64,000 bases of DNA from NCBI GenBank assembly GCA_963932465.1, contig OZ010789.1:597523068-597587067 (forward strand), written 5' to 3'. The notes beneath the pieces were generated by a model. It was not told where the DNA came from and did no database searches. It was given only the letters and a program-made list of their open reading frames with translations. Positions 1-11,698 of the stretch are shown piece after piece (position 1 is the first letter of the stretch; each line of letters begins with the position of its first letter). This DNA is from Maratus speciosus (taxonomy: Eukaryota > Arthropoda > Arachnida > Araneae > Salticidae). A program made the translations under genes and the position numbers.

Positions 1-288
1 CTCAAAAAATAGTCAAATAGAAAAAAAAATAAATGCAATCTGCACACCGGAAACTTATAACCTATAAAATGATCTAAAAATGATTAAATTCTCATGTACA
101 GTTTTTGCTCCAATAAAACTTTTTTAATGGAACGATTTTGTCCAAATTTAGCATTAAATATCTCTGAAAGTAATTCTTCGATTTCAAAACTGTCTGCATC
201 AGCGTGTTTATCAAATATTTCTTTATAATACCACCGATTTCCATATTTTTGTATAAGACAGTTTTTTTAATATTAACGAAGAAAGGCC
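1..288 (-). mobile_element. Truncated Helitron copy (same family as 61522-62801)
   Basis: On the minus strand this matches the 5' half of the Helitron at 61522-62801 and the segment starting at 38265, with substitutions and small indels. Similarity stops at about 288, inside the word that precedes the conserved 5' end in the other two copies, so the terminal ~60 bp are missing. The other side runs off the window. It has no coding capacity. The short forward open frame at 204-410 spans the junction and has no recognisable domain. Confidence 0.65.
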
Positions 289-702
289 ATGCTCAAGGCA
301 TACTTAGATACTACTACAGGCAGACTGATTTGAGTTTAATGTATGAAGTCGCTCGCCAGAGGACTCTGATACCCTGCCCAAAATTGAAATTTGACTCTGA
401 CCGTAACTGAAACAACCTGGGAAGGGTAGATATGTAAACAAACACCAAAATTACGTCATGTCGCCATGGTTACGTTTACAATTCTGCTGACATTCCAATC
501 AAGCTTAGAAATGACAGCTAATTGGAATACAGCTGTTAAGGGTTATTATAAACTGTCCATATCAATGTAAATGTAAAGTTCTATTTATTTAAGTGACTAA
601 TATAATGTGTTTCTCTTTAAAACTGTTAAACCAACACACATAAAAATATATAAATAAAAAAACACATGCTTAAACTAAAACATCAATGTCACAAATTTAT
701 TT
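289..702. other. Intergenic, nothing recognised
   Basis: No gene, RNA or clear repeat boundary is visible. A phrase near 420-440 (AGGGTAGATATGTAAACAAA) resembles one near 1650-1670, which suggests another old dispersed repeat. Confidence 0.4.
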
Positions 703-995
703 GGTACCACTTAGTTATCCCGTCGACCAATTTCGCCAAATTATATAAATCGCTAAATCACTCGCCAAATTATACAAATTGACATAATTTTTATTTTAAA
801 TAACGAAAGAACAAATAAATTAGTATAACATTAATAAATATACAAATAAAACGTCGAAATAAAAATCACTTGATGACATAAACACATGTAACTTGCTTAC
901 AGTCAAGTGAATGTGACATTTACGATCAAGCATTATTGGCATTTAATCTTATAGTTTGGAGATAGATTTTTGGTCGACCGGATAACTAAGTACCA
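703..995. repeat. MITE, family G, copy 1
   Basis: An inverted-repeat element of about 290 bp. The left end reads GGTACCACTTAGTTATCC then CGTCGACC; the right end is its complement with few changes (GGTCGACCGGATAACTAAG then TACC). Other copies lie at 2104-2390, 45794-45981, 46655-46939 and 61722-61900. There is no open reading frame. The flanks both contain ATTTATT, a possible target duplication. The superfamily is not assigned. Confidence 0.8.
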
Positions 996-2103
996 TTTAT
1001 TTACTATTTTCACTGCAGAAACAATAAAACTGATGGAAATTTTTTATAATATATTAAAATACTCATACAATTCCTTGTAATATTTAATAAATGCAATTTA
1101 CTAAGTAACAAATACCCTTACATGATTTAATCAAAATTTCTTGGATAACATAGAATATTGCAAAGATATTTAAATCCGTGATCACCATTTCTTTCTCTGA
1201 TTAAAAATAAGAATATTTAATGTTTAAGGAAGATCGGCTTTTTTTTTTCTTCTTCTTGGTTCGAGCGATATTAAAAACAAATATTTTACCGGCAACAGTA
1301 AATTAATCAAAAATAGCTGCTTCAAGTCAGTTATGAGAACTGTAGTTTGATAAAAATCAAATTTTAATTTTAAAACGTGTATATGAAACCAAGCTATTTT
1401 TATATAAATACGGGACATTAAAAAAGAATAACAGAACCGGCATTTTTCATGAATGAACCAAACGATCAAGTTAAACAATAAATAATTTAGCTAATCTTAA
1501 AAGTATGTGTAACACTAAAATGCTACAATTTGTGTAAAATAGCCTTTTAAATCGAAGGAAATTGAAGAAAATAAATATTTAATTTATTACATGAAAATAC
1601 GATCAATGATTCTGAAACCTCGACGATGAGAAACAAGCTTCTATCTGGGCAGGGTATAAATGTAAACAAAGAGCACGTTGTGAAGTTTTGGTTCAGGGTT
1701 TGAAGTTGGATCCGACTTCACTTTTTCGGCGAAATGCGCGGGCCGTTATATATCATAGTAGGCTATGGCCATGCTTAAGCCAAGACTCCCTTATCATAAA
1801 ACAGACTTGACAATCCGGAGAAAGTCTATGGGTGAAAATGTCCCCGATAATTGCCAACTTATTAGCTGACTTTGTCCCGTAAGTTACGCCACCTGGTGTA
1901 TATTCCTGGTAATACTCCATAAACAAATGCATAGTAAAAAATTGAAAATGTTGTGTTATTGGCAAAATTGTATTAAAATATTTTTCGAATTCCAGTAAAA
2001 TAAAGGCGTAAAAAAAATATTTCGCACAATTATGTTCTGGCTTTAAAAAATGAAACATATCAAAAATGAAGATTTAAATATAAGATTTATTGATATTTTT
2101 TCA
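996..2103. other. Intergenic, nothing recognised
   Basis: AT-rich sequence. The minus-strand open frames at 1224-1478 and 1753-2058 (84 and 101 codons) show no motif or family resemblance, and their composition is that of the surrounding DNA. I do not call them genes. Confidence 0.5.
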
Positions 2104-2390
2104 GGTTACTTGTTAGTTATCCCGTCGACCAATTTCGCCAAATTATATAAATCGCCAAACTACTCGCCAAGTTCTACAAATTGACACAATTTCTTATTTT
2201 AAATAACGAAAAAACAAATAAATTAGTATAACATTAATAAAAATACAAATAAAACGTAGAAATATTGGTTTTGTTGGCCATTATTGGTATTTAATCTTAA
2301 AATTAATTACTTTATGGCAAACCAGTACTGGCACTTAATCTTACAATTTGGCGACAGTAATTTGGTCGACGGGATAGCTAACAAGTACCA
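2104..2390. repeat. MITE, family G, copy 2
   Basis: The left end (TACTTGTTAGTTATCCCGTC) is mirrored at the right end (GACGGGATAGCTAACAAGTA). The body matches the copy at 703-995. The right end abuts, and shares a GTACC with, the family K element that follows, so the two are nested or inserted end to end. Confidence 0.8.
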
Positions 2391-2949
2391 TTTTCAGTAT
2401 ATAGGACTTTGCGGGTTCTTTTTTTTTTAAATCTTGGCACAATTTGGGCTTCGGAAAGAGCGATTTGTTGCCGATTGATATAGACAGTTAGGAAAACAAA
2501 ACTTATGAACTGTCAGCTTGTTTTATAAGAATCTACGGCACAGATGTCATATACGACCCATATTGGCGCGATTTTTTTCCGACGCCAATTTTGCGAAAAC
2601 CTCGTTACCATATCATGTATATCCGGATAACCATATCAAGCAAAATAACGACAATTTGGTGCCAGTTAAGTATCCTGTGCGTATATGACATTGGCGATAG
2701 AAAAAAATCGCGCCAATATGACATCTGTGCCGAATTTACATGAATAAATTTAGTTTTTTGATATTATTATTTTTTTTATATACAATTTGTTTATATTTGT
2801 ATATAAAATAGATAAATGCCTTTTTTATATTAAATAAATTGTACAAATATTGGAAAATGTTGCTTCTTTATGTGAAACAGTGAATATGCTTCCAGAAATT
2901 ACGTTGCCAAATTTTCTTCTCTCGCCAAGGCCCCTATACTTGAAAAATA
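2387..2949. repeat. Inverted-repeat element, family K, copy 1
   Basis: Degenerate ends GTACCATTTTCAGTATAGG and CCTATACTTGAAAAATACC face each other. Related ends are seen at 24699-25386 and inside the inverted repeat at 44636-48075. A family C MITE (2537-2732) sits inside it. It is non-coding, and its superfamily is not determined. Confidence 0.6.
2537..2732. repeat. MITE, family C, copy 1 (nested)
   Basis: Terminal inverted repeats GGCACAGATGTCATATA and its complement (ATGACATCTGTGCC). A second, inner palindromic layer carries TTGGCGCGATTTTTTTC on one side and GAAAAAAATCGCGCCAA on the other. Other copies: 25477-25825, 25886-26204, 45290-45626, 47108-47448. It is non-coding and would fold into a long hairpin as a single strand. 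Confidence 0.8.
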
Positions 2950-4214
2950 CCGATTTATTATTATATAATGTAGTATTAGCTAATGTTCTCTAATCTGTTC
3001 CACAGTCAAAGTTGACTGCAAAAACGCGATGCTGGAATAATGTGGTATCAAGTATACGGTTTAAAAATAAAATTAATTTTGCGCCAAACTACACTTACGC
3101 CAATTGGCTGTAGGTTTGATTAAGGAAGAATACTCAAATTAAGATTTACAAACACCAAAATCGTAGCATGACAAGAATACGGTATTTGCGGAAAGTTGAG
3201 GGACATGTATAAATTTAAGTGATTATTAAACTTTATTTTTCCAATTTTTTAAGTGTTTATGGCTTCAGTCTGTTTTTTTTGTGTGTATCTATGCGTGTTT
3301 TAACTTTCCTAAAATACTTTGATACATTTTAGTAAAACTTACATAACATATGTGATTTAAAACAAGGAAATTAATTACGCACCAAACTATTCCCGCCAAG
3401 ATATGCCAATTGGCTGTGGAGCCAATTATGAAACATTCCATAGATTAATACATACAAACTTTATATGAAAAAACAGTGAAGCCCTCATCTAAACTATGTT
3501 AAACTGAAATGATCCCCCACACCTTCAAAAATAAAACAAATGATAGGCCAATAAATAAATAAATGAGACTGTGCATTGAAACAAATTGAAGGAGCGATGT
3601 TAAATTAATACTGTAAGGTGAAATTAATTGTGAAAAGAAAGGAAATAGCAGAAATAAAATAAATCACATATTTGAAAATATAAAAGAGAAAATGAAATAT
3701 TTTACATTTTCCGGATCTAGATGCTATCCATTTATTTCAATAACTAATATCACTGAGAAATTCATGGTAAAAAATAATTTTCTTTCCTGATTATTATTAT
3801 TATTATTATCATCATTTATTTACATAACGGAATACAGCAGTAAACATTTTTTGTTTAACAGTAAAATAAGTTCATTTTTTAAATAAAATGTCTAGAACAT
3901 ATAAAAATTTTAAGATTAACAACTATCATTTGCAAACTACAAAGCACATCGTAAAGAAAATGGTAAAAGACAAATGGAAAACAAATTAAAAAATATTTCT
4001 GTTTCTCACGTTAGATGGCGCTAGTCACGGGAAACCATGTGGTTTCTAACCACGTGTACAGCGGACAAAGGAGACTTAGCGATTGCGAGGCCTGTTATTT
4101 CTATAAGGAGGCCTCGGCTTAAGCATTTAAATTGGATGAGTTCTACCCGGTATATCTACGCAGATTTTCATTGGTCCATTTCCAAATCAAAACTTTTTTT
4201 TATATATAGAAGGA
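2950..4214. other. Intergenic with a direct-repeat pair
   Basis: No gene is recognised. Two related words about 300 bp apart (near 3075-3125 and 3375-3430) both contain CCAAACTA followed by GCCAATTGGCTGT, so a small old duplication or dispersed repeat is present. A short (ATT)n run lies near 3790-3810. Confidence 0.5.
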
Positions 4215-4895
4215 TATATAAACTCGGTTTATGGCGTCAGATGCCGCCATCCGAAGAATCCTCAAGAGTCTTTTTCCATTTCTTCCGGTCAAGGGTCCAT
4301 TCCTCTTCCAGACCTCTATCCCTCATTGCTTTTGGATATCATTCATCCAGGTTTTTCGTGGTCTTCCCCGTTTCCTTTTTTTGTTTGTTTCATAGTTGAA
4401 TGTTATTTTTGGTAGTCTTTCATTATTCATTCTTTTGACATGACCATACCAGATTAATTGCTTTTTTTTTAATATCATCTAGTATGGTTCCCTTTATTTT
4501 CATCATTTCCTTGATTCTGTCATTTCTTACTCTTTCTATTCTTGATATCCTGCATGATCTTCTTAGGGCGTGCATTTCTACCTCCGCTAATTTCTTTCTT
4601 TCTGTCTCCATAATTCTCCATCCTTCTGCTCCATATAACAATATGCTCTTTACAATAGAGTTGTATATATTATACTTTCTTTTCCTAGAGATCTCCTTAC
4701 TCCACCAAATAGAATTTAATATTTTTACAGCCTTTTTCCCCTAACAAATTCTGTATTTAATTTCCTATGAGTCTCTTCCTTTTCTATTAATGTCTACACC
4801 TAAATATCTATAATGTTTACAGCTTTCTATTTTTATGTTATTAGTTAGATTTAGGTCTGTCTCATTTCCTCCTATACATAGGTATTTTATTAAAC
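4215..4895 (-). pseudogene. LINE (RTE-like) reverse transcriptase C-terminal fragment
   Basis: Read on the minus strand from about 4890, the translation is continuous with the C-terminal part of animal non-LTR retrotransposon polymerases: a KHYRYLGVDI segment, then NSIVKSILLYGAEGW, then the arginine-rich RRSCRISRIERVRND stretch, then a basic tail. Two in-frame stops fall upstream of the LLYGAEGW block. The open part at 4423-4641 ends in a stop, and the conserved tail (DRGLEEEW-type residues near 4300) continues in another frame. The endonuclease domain and the catalytic half of the reverse transcriptase are absent, as expected of a 5'-truncated LINE insertion. RTE assignment rests on general resemblance; other LINE clades share this tail. 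Confidence 0.8.
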
Positions 4896-5029
4896 ATGAT
4901 ATAATTGTTTCTAATTTTCACACGCGAAATATAAAATATGCTTTTGGCGATTAAAAAATGCTATTGAAAGATTATCGCAAAATCTCATATCAAAGTTTTT
5001 AAGCCTTTTTTCTTTTTAATGGAATAACA

Positions 5030-5450
5030 AACAGATTTCTTTTCCTGTTTGATTAAATTTAAATTTTTTATTGCACTTCATTATTACTGCGTGCGTTTTT
5101 TTAAAATTATTTACTCTATGTGTTCAAACCAGTTGTCTACGGAAACATCTACCAGTGAAAGTGACGCACAACAATTATAAATTTTGCTTTTTTATCAGTT
5201 TTTTTTTTTTTGTATAATTTTTAAGTGGTTTGGAACTTATTTTTCATAGTAGGTGCATTCAGTAGGCGACCTTCATAGGTGCCTTCTGGTGCAATCAGAA
5301 ACGAAATCCGGCAAATATTTTTTGAGTTATGCTTGACGAAAGTTTTTATTGGGGCTTTTTTTTTAGTAGGACATGGCCTTAATATCAATCGTAGCTGTAA
5401 TATTGCGTTGAGTATTAGCCTTCGCTTCGCTCAGACAACAGATATTTTCC
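5030..5450 (+). repeat. Dispersed repeat R, copy 1
   Basis: About 420 bp shared with 40690-40984 plus 42855-43074 (one copy split by an insertion), 46003-46450 (minus strand) and 49440-49992. Recognisable words are GTTCAAACCAGTTGTCTACG, CGGTTTGGAACTTATTTTTC or its variants, and the right end GCCTTCGCTTCGCTCAGAC. It has no convincing open frame (5279-5497 lies in it by chance) and its element class is unknown. Confidence 0.75.
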
Positions 5451-5529
5451 CGAACGAGCCTGATATTGGGAGTATCACTGACATCCGCAGCGCATGATGG
5501 AAGTGTATCTTGTAACATACATAAACACC

Positions 5530-6697
5530 CTTGATACCACTTCAGCAGGTTATTATTTTATTTTATTGGCATAAAAAAATACTATTATTTATATATTTTG
5601 ATTATTATTATTATTTTATAAAATGCATATATATATTTAGAGTGTGTTCTTACGTGTAGTTATTTTGATTATTATTATTATTATTTAATATAAATATACT
5701 CATATATGTATTTATGCTATAAGGTCTTAATAAGAGAAGGACCACACAGTGAGTCCTATCTGTAGAGGGGATCTTTTCAGCGGGTTACGAAGTCTGCAAG
5801 CCTGACAATAGCTTGACATAAAATGCCAAGTCGTATTTATGACGGGATACTACTTTATTTATTATACCTAATAAAACAGACCACACAGGCGAGACCCGGA
5901 GTCCAGAAACCAAGATAGCTGAAGCTCAAGGGGCGGAGTATGGTATACCCCGGAAAAAGTGCAATACCGGATCAGAGGTTTGCAGGTTGAAGGGAAAAGA
6001 GGGGGTCAGCAAGGCTGACCGTCCATTCGACGAAGGGGGCAGAGCAACCTCCACCACATTGCCATCACGAGGTGATGCCGTAACTGAAGGAAGAAGTGAC
6101 AATGAGTTCAGTTTGAGTTCCTAAACCATGATGACTTAAAATAAAGATTCCGGTTCGAGTTCTTAAAATATGAAGTCTTAGAAATAAAGAGAGTGATGCT
6201 AGTTCCTGAACAATGATGTCTGAACAGAGATGAAGGCGAGCTCCCAGACTATGATGTTTCCCAGAGACGCGTTCCAGCTCTCTCACCCGGGATGGTTTGC
6301 AAATGATTGAGTTCAGCTTCAATGTCCTATGTGTTTTAAAAGAAATTCTACGACGATGACGACTTATTCGGGTCGTGTTTTCCCGTTAAGGGATGGCCCT
6401 ATGATAAACTGTCCTCGGACATTGCTTCATCATTAAGTGTTTTAAATTAATGAACGTTACCGAGAGTGTAAAACAAAGATCACTCAATGTGCCAAGGATT
6501 CAAGTGTGACCTTAACCACAAGTGATCCCTCTCTACAGAAGGTTTGTTCTCTTTAACTATTTTGTATTGCCATTGTTTTAATAATTTATGTTGTATTAGG
6601 GAGGTACAATTTATGGTACTCAAGCAATTAAGTATTAATTGTAATGTTAATTTAAAAGGTAAATTTAATGTAATTACCAATTCAATTTCGTTCTTTG
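5530..6697 (+). repeat. 5' LTR (shared part)
   Basis: Matches 12341-13508 over 1168 bp with the same length and scattered substitutions. Similarity begins at CTTGATACCACTTCAGCAGG and drops abruptly after GTTCTTTG. Short open frames inside (for example minus-strand 6065-6322) have a counterpart in the other LTR and are shadows. Confidence 0.88.
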
Positions 6698-7576
6698 CAA
6701 TGCCCTTCGATTTTGTTTTGGTAAATAATTTATTTAACTTAAAATATACTTGTAATTAAATGTTAAATTTTAGCATGCGTCATTATGAGTCTGTTAATTT
6801 ACTTTAACATTAATACTAAATTTCAAACTTATTTCATCTATATATATAAAAATATATATACAATTCATTAACTTGCGTGGTACCGTTCCTTTGCGGAGCG
6901 CCTGTGGTTATTGTTAATATTACCCGTTATATGGAGTTAATATTATTTTATTATAGTGGTATTTTTAGTAAAAAATATATAAAAACGCGTTACTCATGTT
7001 TGCTAACTTTAAAATAAATTCTAAAATTAGTCTTGGTACCAATGAATTGTATGAATTATTTCTGACTTGTTTTTCCCAAAAAGTGTATGGCTCAACAATT
7101 TTATATTTTGAAAAAGAAAAAGTATTGTCATGACACAATATATTAAAATTGAAGTGTAGCATATACTGTGTGTATAGGGAATTTCAGATTATGATTATTA
7201 CTAGAAAAAGTTGCATTTATTCAGTAAAAATTTGCAATTACTTTGTGAAAATTTTGAAAATAATGAAACATTGAAATGAAAAGAGAAAAATCTTTTTCAT
7301 ATATAAATTGTAATTATTAAAGTATGATAAAGAAAAATCATACAGTATTGAAAAGTAATTCATGGTTGTGTCTAAAATCAGTTAGAAGTGCTGAGTATTT
7401 TTGAAAAATTATTGGAGTGTATTCATGGTATTGAGAAAAAATTTATTGATTTTAGTACAAAGAATTTATTGATTTATGTGTTATTGTGTATTATTTGTGC
7501 ATTTTGGGGGAAAATCACGAAAATTATTGTGTATTATTGTGTATTTATGTGTATAGGATTTTAGAAAATTTACTTA
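6698..7576 (+). other. Retrotransposon leader, untranslated
   Basis: Lies between the shared LTR and the gag start. It is AT-rich with a short TA tract near 6838-6865. Up to about 6830 it has weak, gapped resemblance to the sequence after the 3' LTR (both have ATGAGTC, then TTTACTTTAA, then ATTTCA), which may mean the LTRs are longer but divergent at their 3' ends. No primer-binding site could be assigned. Confidence 0.5.
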
Positions 7577-8476
7577 ATGACAAATAGAAATTATCGCAAA
7601 AGTAAAGATAATTCTAATTCAAAAGTTAGTACGCGTAAACAATTCAGAGAGGCAGCTAAACAATTAGAATCAAATATGTCCCACGAAAAAGAGGAAAATT
7701 TATTATCTCAGGTGTTGAGTTTAATCAACCCTTTTGATATAAAGAAAATTCCGAATGTAAAATTCTATTTAAAAGAATTTGATCAGTTCCTGGATAGGAC
7801 AAATATAAAAGAGGATTTTAGGCTACAGATTCTAAAATCAAAATTTGTAGGAGTTGCACATGAAAAATTGGTGCAAAATGACGATTTAAATTCTGAGCAA
7901 GATTATTCTAAATTTAAGCAGAAAATTTTGGATGTTTTCTCAAAAAGAGAACCTTTTTCGGAACATCAGACAAAATTTAACCAAATAAAACAAAAGCCTA
8001 ATCAATCGGTTAAAGACTTTATAGAAGACTTTAACATCTTGGCCTATAAATATTTACAAACGACAGGGTATGATACCAATAAAGGCGCGAAGGAATTCTT
8101 TGAATTAATTAAAATAAATAAATTTCTGGACGGAATTTCTCCGAATATTTCTTTGGAACTAAGGAAATTAGACATAAAAGAATTATCTAAATTATGCGAA
8201 AAAGCATTGCACTTTGAAAATGTTTTCAATTCTACAAAAATTGAACAAGTTAATAATGTGACGGAAAATGTAGAGAGTAAAGAGAAAATTTATGAGAATT
8301 TATTGGAGCAAAATAAAGATCAATTAAAATACATCGCACAATTGTCAGACCAATTGAATGCATTAAAGGTAAAGAAAAGTGCGAAAATAAAGACTAAAGA
8401 GTTCAGGAAAATTATTGCGCGATCTGTAAAACTAGTAAGCACGATTTACAAAATTGTTATTTTAATGGTAAAATGA
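7577..8476 (+). pseudogene. Retrotransposon Gag-like protein (frame broken before zinc knuckle)
   Basis: The 299-codon frame starts with a basic segment, then a helical capsid-like region (roughly residues 50-215, including a KDFIEDFNILAYKYL stretch typical of retrotransposon capsids), then a predicted coiled segment. In this frame the C-terminus has no zinc knuckle. A CX2CX4HX4C nucleic-acid-binding knuckle is encoded at 8416-8457 in the -1 frame, continuous with the downstream protease frame. Gag normally packages the element RNA; here it is separated from its RNA-binding knuckle by a frameshift near 8398-8415. I cannot tell a programmed shift from a mutation, but no canonical slippery heptamer is visible in the right phase. 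Confidence 0.8.
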
Positions 8477-9681
8477 ATACAAATAAACCTAATTTTCTTA
8501 GAAAGCAGAATTCTGAAAATTTTAATCCTAGAAGTGATTATAACAGATTTATTGCAGGTTTCGGGTATCTATCTCCAAGTGTTCAGGGATATCCCAATTT
8601 TTATCCCAATTTTAATTCCAATTCTAATCCCAATTTTACACCTAATTTTATACCAAATTATCATAACAATCAACAGTATGATAATAATCATGGTTACTTA
8701 CAACATAATTTTAGGTATGGGAATTTTGATGAATCTAATAGAAAGAATTATTATGATAATTTTCAAGGAAATCGGAATTTTTCAGGGTATAATTCTGAGT
8801 ATTGTACGGATGATAATTTTTATCCCAAGAGTCATAATAATGGAAATTTTGCACAGCAAAGGCAGAATTATAGGAACTCTAGGGTTAGAAATAAGGATTC
8901 GCGTGACAGAGCTAAGAGGTGTCGCACCAGCGATGAGCAATTTAAGGGAACCGCTTACACAATAGCGTGTGTAAATTTAAAGAGGGACGATAGGTTACCT
9001 ATCATTGATTTAGATGTATTTGGGGTTAAAGTCGCCACCCTCTGTGATTGCGGTGCGGCTGTATCGCTCCTGTCTCCAGGGATACTCGAAAAACTTAAGC
9101 AGACGAATGCTAAGATAAAATATTTGGGAAACAGAATCACAATACAAACTTTCGACAATTCTATCATCCCCTTTAAGCAATGCGTTAAAATGACTTTTAA
9201 AATTAAAAATGATTTTGTCACGGGCACTTTTTATGTGACTACACAGAATTTTCATGGGGAATATCAGATGCTATTGAGTTTTGATTTCTTGAAAACGAAT
9301 AAAATGATTCTTGATTTTGACAAAAAGATATTAAAATTTAAGAATACAAAAATTTCTCTAGAATCACAGGATGTAAATAAAATAGTTCAGAAAGTGAATA
9401 ATCTACAGAGTTCGGGGGTTAATGTAATTAATCAGGGTAAAACAGAAAATAAACAAAGTGAGATATTTGCTGTCATAGATAAGGATACGCATCTCTACCC
9501 TGGGGAAACACGAATTATTCCTTTAAGATGTCCGGATACAATTGAACCTAAACAGTTTATACTGCTGCAACCGAAAGAGGATCTTATAGAATTAGTGCCA
9601 GAGTGTTCGATTCACGAAGTGGCAGACAACCATGGGATTAACATGATTATGACAAACAACTCGGAAAAAAATGTATATTGA
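8398..9681 (+). pseudogene. Zinc knuckle, Asn-rich linker and aspartic protease
   Basis: The frame is open from just after a stop at 8395-8397; its first Met is at 8473. In order it holds the CX2CX4HX4C knuckle, a long Asn/Tyr/Phe-rich linker with PNF-type repeats (about 8560-8880), and a retropepsin-like domain (about 8960-9330). The active-site position reads DCGA, where the family usually has DTGA or DSGA, and the second conserved block reads LLSFDFL. The protease normally cuts Gag-Pol. The Cys substitution makes function doubtful. The frame ends at 9681 just after a run of seven A, where it shifts into the next segment. Confidence 0.8.
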
Positions 9682-10019
9682 AACGAAACTCACATGTGGC
9701 AGTCATAATTCAGGACTTTACTAGTAAAACTAATTTAGCTCAGGACGATATAGAGGAGGGTAAGATATACCCCATAAACAGCTTAAATTTAAGTGAAGTT
9801 CGGGCCTTGAGACAGGCGGAGCTAGAAATAGGAGATTTTAATTTGGAGCATCTGACAGAAGATTTTAAAAAGAAAATGGAACACCTATTACTGAGTCATG
9901 CGTACGCATTCTCTAAATCCTATAAATCGTTAGGTCAGACTTCGTTAGTGACTCCAAAAGTAAATTTAAGCACGATTTCCCGATTCAGCATAAACCATAC
10001 AAAAACCTCAAGCGGTTAA
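9678..10019 (+). pseudogene. Pol segment between protease and reverse transcriptase
   Basis: This 113-codon frame overlaps the protease frame by four bases and holds the poorly conserved start of Pol (LTEDFKKKMEHLL region). Near its end the frame shifts again: the conserved residues leading into the RT fingers continue from about 10003 in the frame of the next feature. It is best read as part of one broken polyprotein, not a separate gene. Confidence 0.7.
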
Positions 10020-10881
10020 AGAATATGCAAAGGGGGAAATTCGTAAACTTTTGGAAGCGAAGATAATACAAAAGTCTGACTCCGATTATGCATTTCCAGT
10101 ATTATTTGTAAAAAAGAAAAGTACAGAGAAAGACAAAGTCCGTTACCGCCTAGCGGTAGATTACAGAACTGTTAACGAGATTTTAGAAGGTTTCCCGTAT
10201 CCAGTGCCAGACGTAAAGGATATACTACAAGCTATCAATGGGGAAAAATGCTTTTCAGTCCTGGATCTCCACTCCGCGTTCTTTCAAATAAATTTACGGC
10301 CTGAGGACTGTCATAAATTAGCGTTTGTGACCGAGTTTGGCAAATATTCCCCGTGCTGCCTTAATTTCGGGTTAAAAATTAGCCCCACAAAATTCGCAGA
10401 ATTAATGGATAAGGTGCTAGGACACTTCTCAAAGGATAAGGTGGGGTACATTATCGCTGATGTAATTCTGACAACTGACTCTCCTCAAGAAATGCTTCAT
10501 TTATTACAAGAGGTCTTACAAACACTAATAAACCATAATCTCACAGTCGAACCGTCTAAAGTTCAAATTTGCAAGTCGGAAATCGAATTTTTAGGTTTTA
10601 AAGTGAACAAGGACGGATACGCTCCCTCTGAGAAAAATGTTGGAAATGTCCAACGTTTGGCGCGCCCAAAGAACAAGAGAGGAGTAACGTCGTTACTTGG
10701 ACTTGCTAATTATTTCCGCTCGCTCATACAAAACTACGCAGAGATCGTCAACCCTCTGGTTGAACTTACAAAAGAAAAGTTTAAATTCAAATGGACGGAT
10801 GAAACCGAAAGAGCCTTTCTGAATATACAGGAAGCCATCATCAGTAATCCAACTCTGAAACCTCCAAAATTCGACAAATAA
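10003..10881 (+). pseudogene. Ty3/gypsy reverse transcriptase, catalytic motif lost
   Basis: The segment contains the RT fingers and palm (YRLAVDYRTVNEI; FSVLDLHSAFFQI; LAFVTEFGKY; LNFGLKISPTKFAELMD) and the gypsy-specific thumb/connection (LLGLANYFRSLI). The catalytic box, normally Y-x-D-D, reads I-I-A-D here (about 10450-10461), so the tyrosine and one metal-binding aspartate are gone. A TAA at 10879-10881 interrupts the reading frame exactly between the RT and RNase H domains; the protein resumes in the same frame. The enzyme is therefore inactive as written. Confidence 0.9.
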
Positions 10882-11220
10882 TTTTTTCTTATTACAGATG
10901 GATCGAAGGTAGCCATATCAGGTGTTTTGGCCCAAGAGGAGAACGGATTCCTTGTTCTCATTGAATTTTATGGGCGCAAACTTAAACAAACGGAAATGGT
11001 TTTTCCCAGCATGAAATTCGAATTATTGGCGATTCATGATTCAGTCATGCACTTTAAACACCTGTTATTAGGCCGTAAGTTCACAATTTTGACAGACAGC
11101 AAGTCCTTAACTTATCCTTTAAAGGTGGAAAATCAGGCTGACATCGTTACGAGATGGATCCTGAACTTAAGTGATTTTGACTATTCAATAGATTACATCG
11201 AAGGAAAAATTAACCCTTGA
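10882..11220 (+). pseudogene. Retrotransposon RNase H domain
   Basis: Continues in frame after the stop at 10879-10881. The first catalytic Asp lies in TDGSK, the Glu in the FELLAI block, and the next Asp in LTDSKSL, so three of the expected metal ligands are visible. A TGA at 11218-11220 replaces a sense codon directly before DFLSRNL, a motif that usually ends this domain in gypsy elements. RNase H degrades the RNA of the RNA-DNA hybrid during reverse transcription. Confidence 0.85.
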
Positions 11221-11347
11221 GACTTTTTGTCAAGGAATTTAGTACAAAACATTACCACGATAACGAATACAAAATAATTTATTCAAAGTAAATAGCCAAT
11301 TAAGTGAAAACAATATAAGAGCGAAACAGTACGCTGAACAAAAATTA

Positions 11348-11698
11348 ATGGCCATCATAAAGAAAATTGAAACTAATAAAAATAATAGATTAACAAGAAA
11401 ATATGCTTTGAATGAAAATAAGACATTAGTATTAAAACAAAATTCAAAAAATCCGGAGCTCATCGGTGTGCCGGAGGAACTGAAAATGACAGTCATGGCA
11501 GAGGCACATGGCCCTCATTTTGGTTTCAGAAAGACATACGAAACCATTAAGACAAGGTTATTCTGGTATGGAATGTCAAGAACTACTGCGCAATTTGTGT
11601 CAGATGTAACTGCAGTAAACAGCATCAGACAATTAAAGTCCCTCTGGAAAAAATGGAAAGGGATCTTCAAATTGGGGCGACCCTGCATATTGACATAG
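11348..11698 (+). pseudogene. Integrase N-terminal zinc-binding region
   Basis: The HHCC-type motif is half preserved. The two histidines are present in HGPHFGFRKTYETI, but the downstream Cys-x-x-Cys position reads SDVT, so zinc binding should be lost. After about 11650 the frame slips: the last ~16 residues are out of frame, and the integrase core continues from 11653 in another frame. Confidence 0.8.

Noticed and set aside
1753..2058. 101-codon minus-strand ORF as a host gene
   Set aside because: No motif, no signal or transmembrane pattern beyond composition; AT-rich DNA yields such frames by chance.
8534..8965. 143-codon Ile/Met-rich frame overlapping the protease frame
   Set aside because: Shadow of the Asn-rich linker in another frame.
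10051..10881. Intact reverse transcriptase gene
   Set aside because: It lacks a proper Met start, its catalytic box has lost Tyr and one Asp, and it is part of a broken polyprotein.
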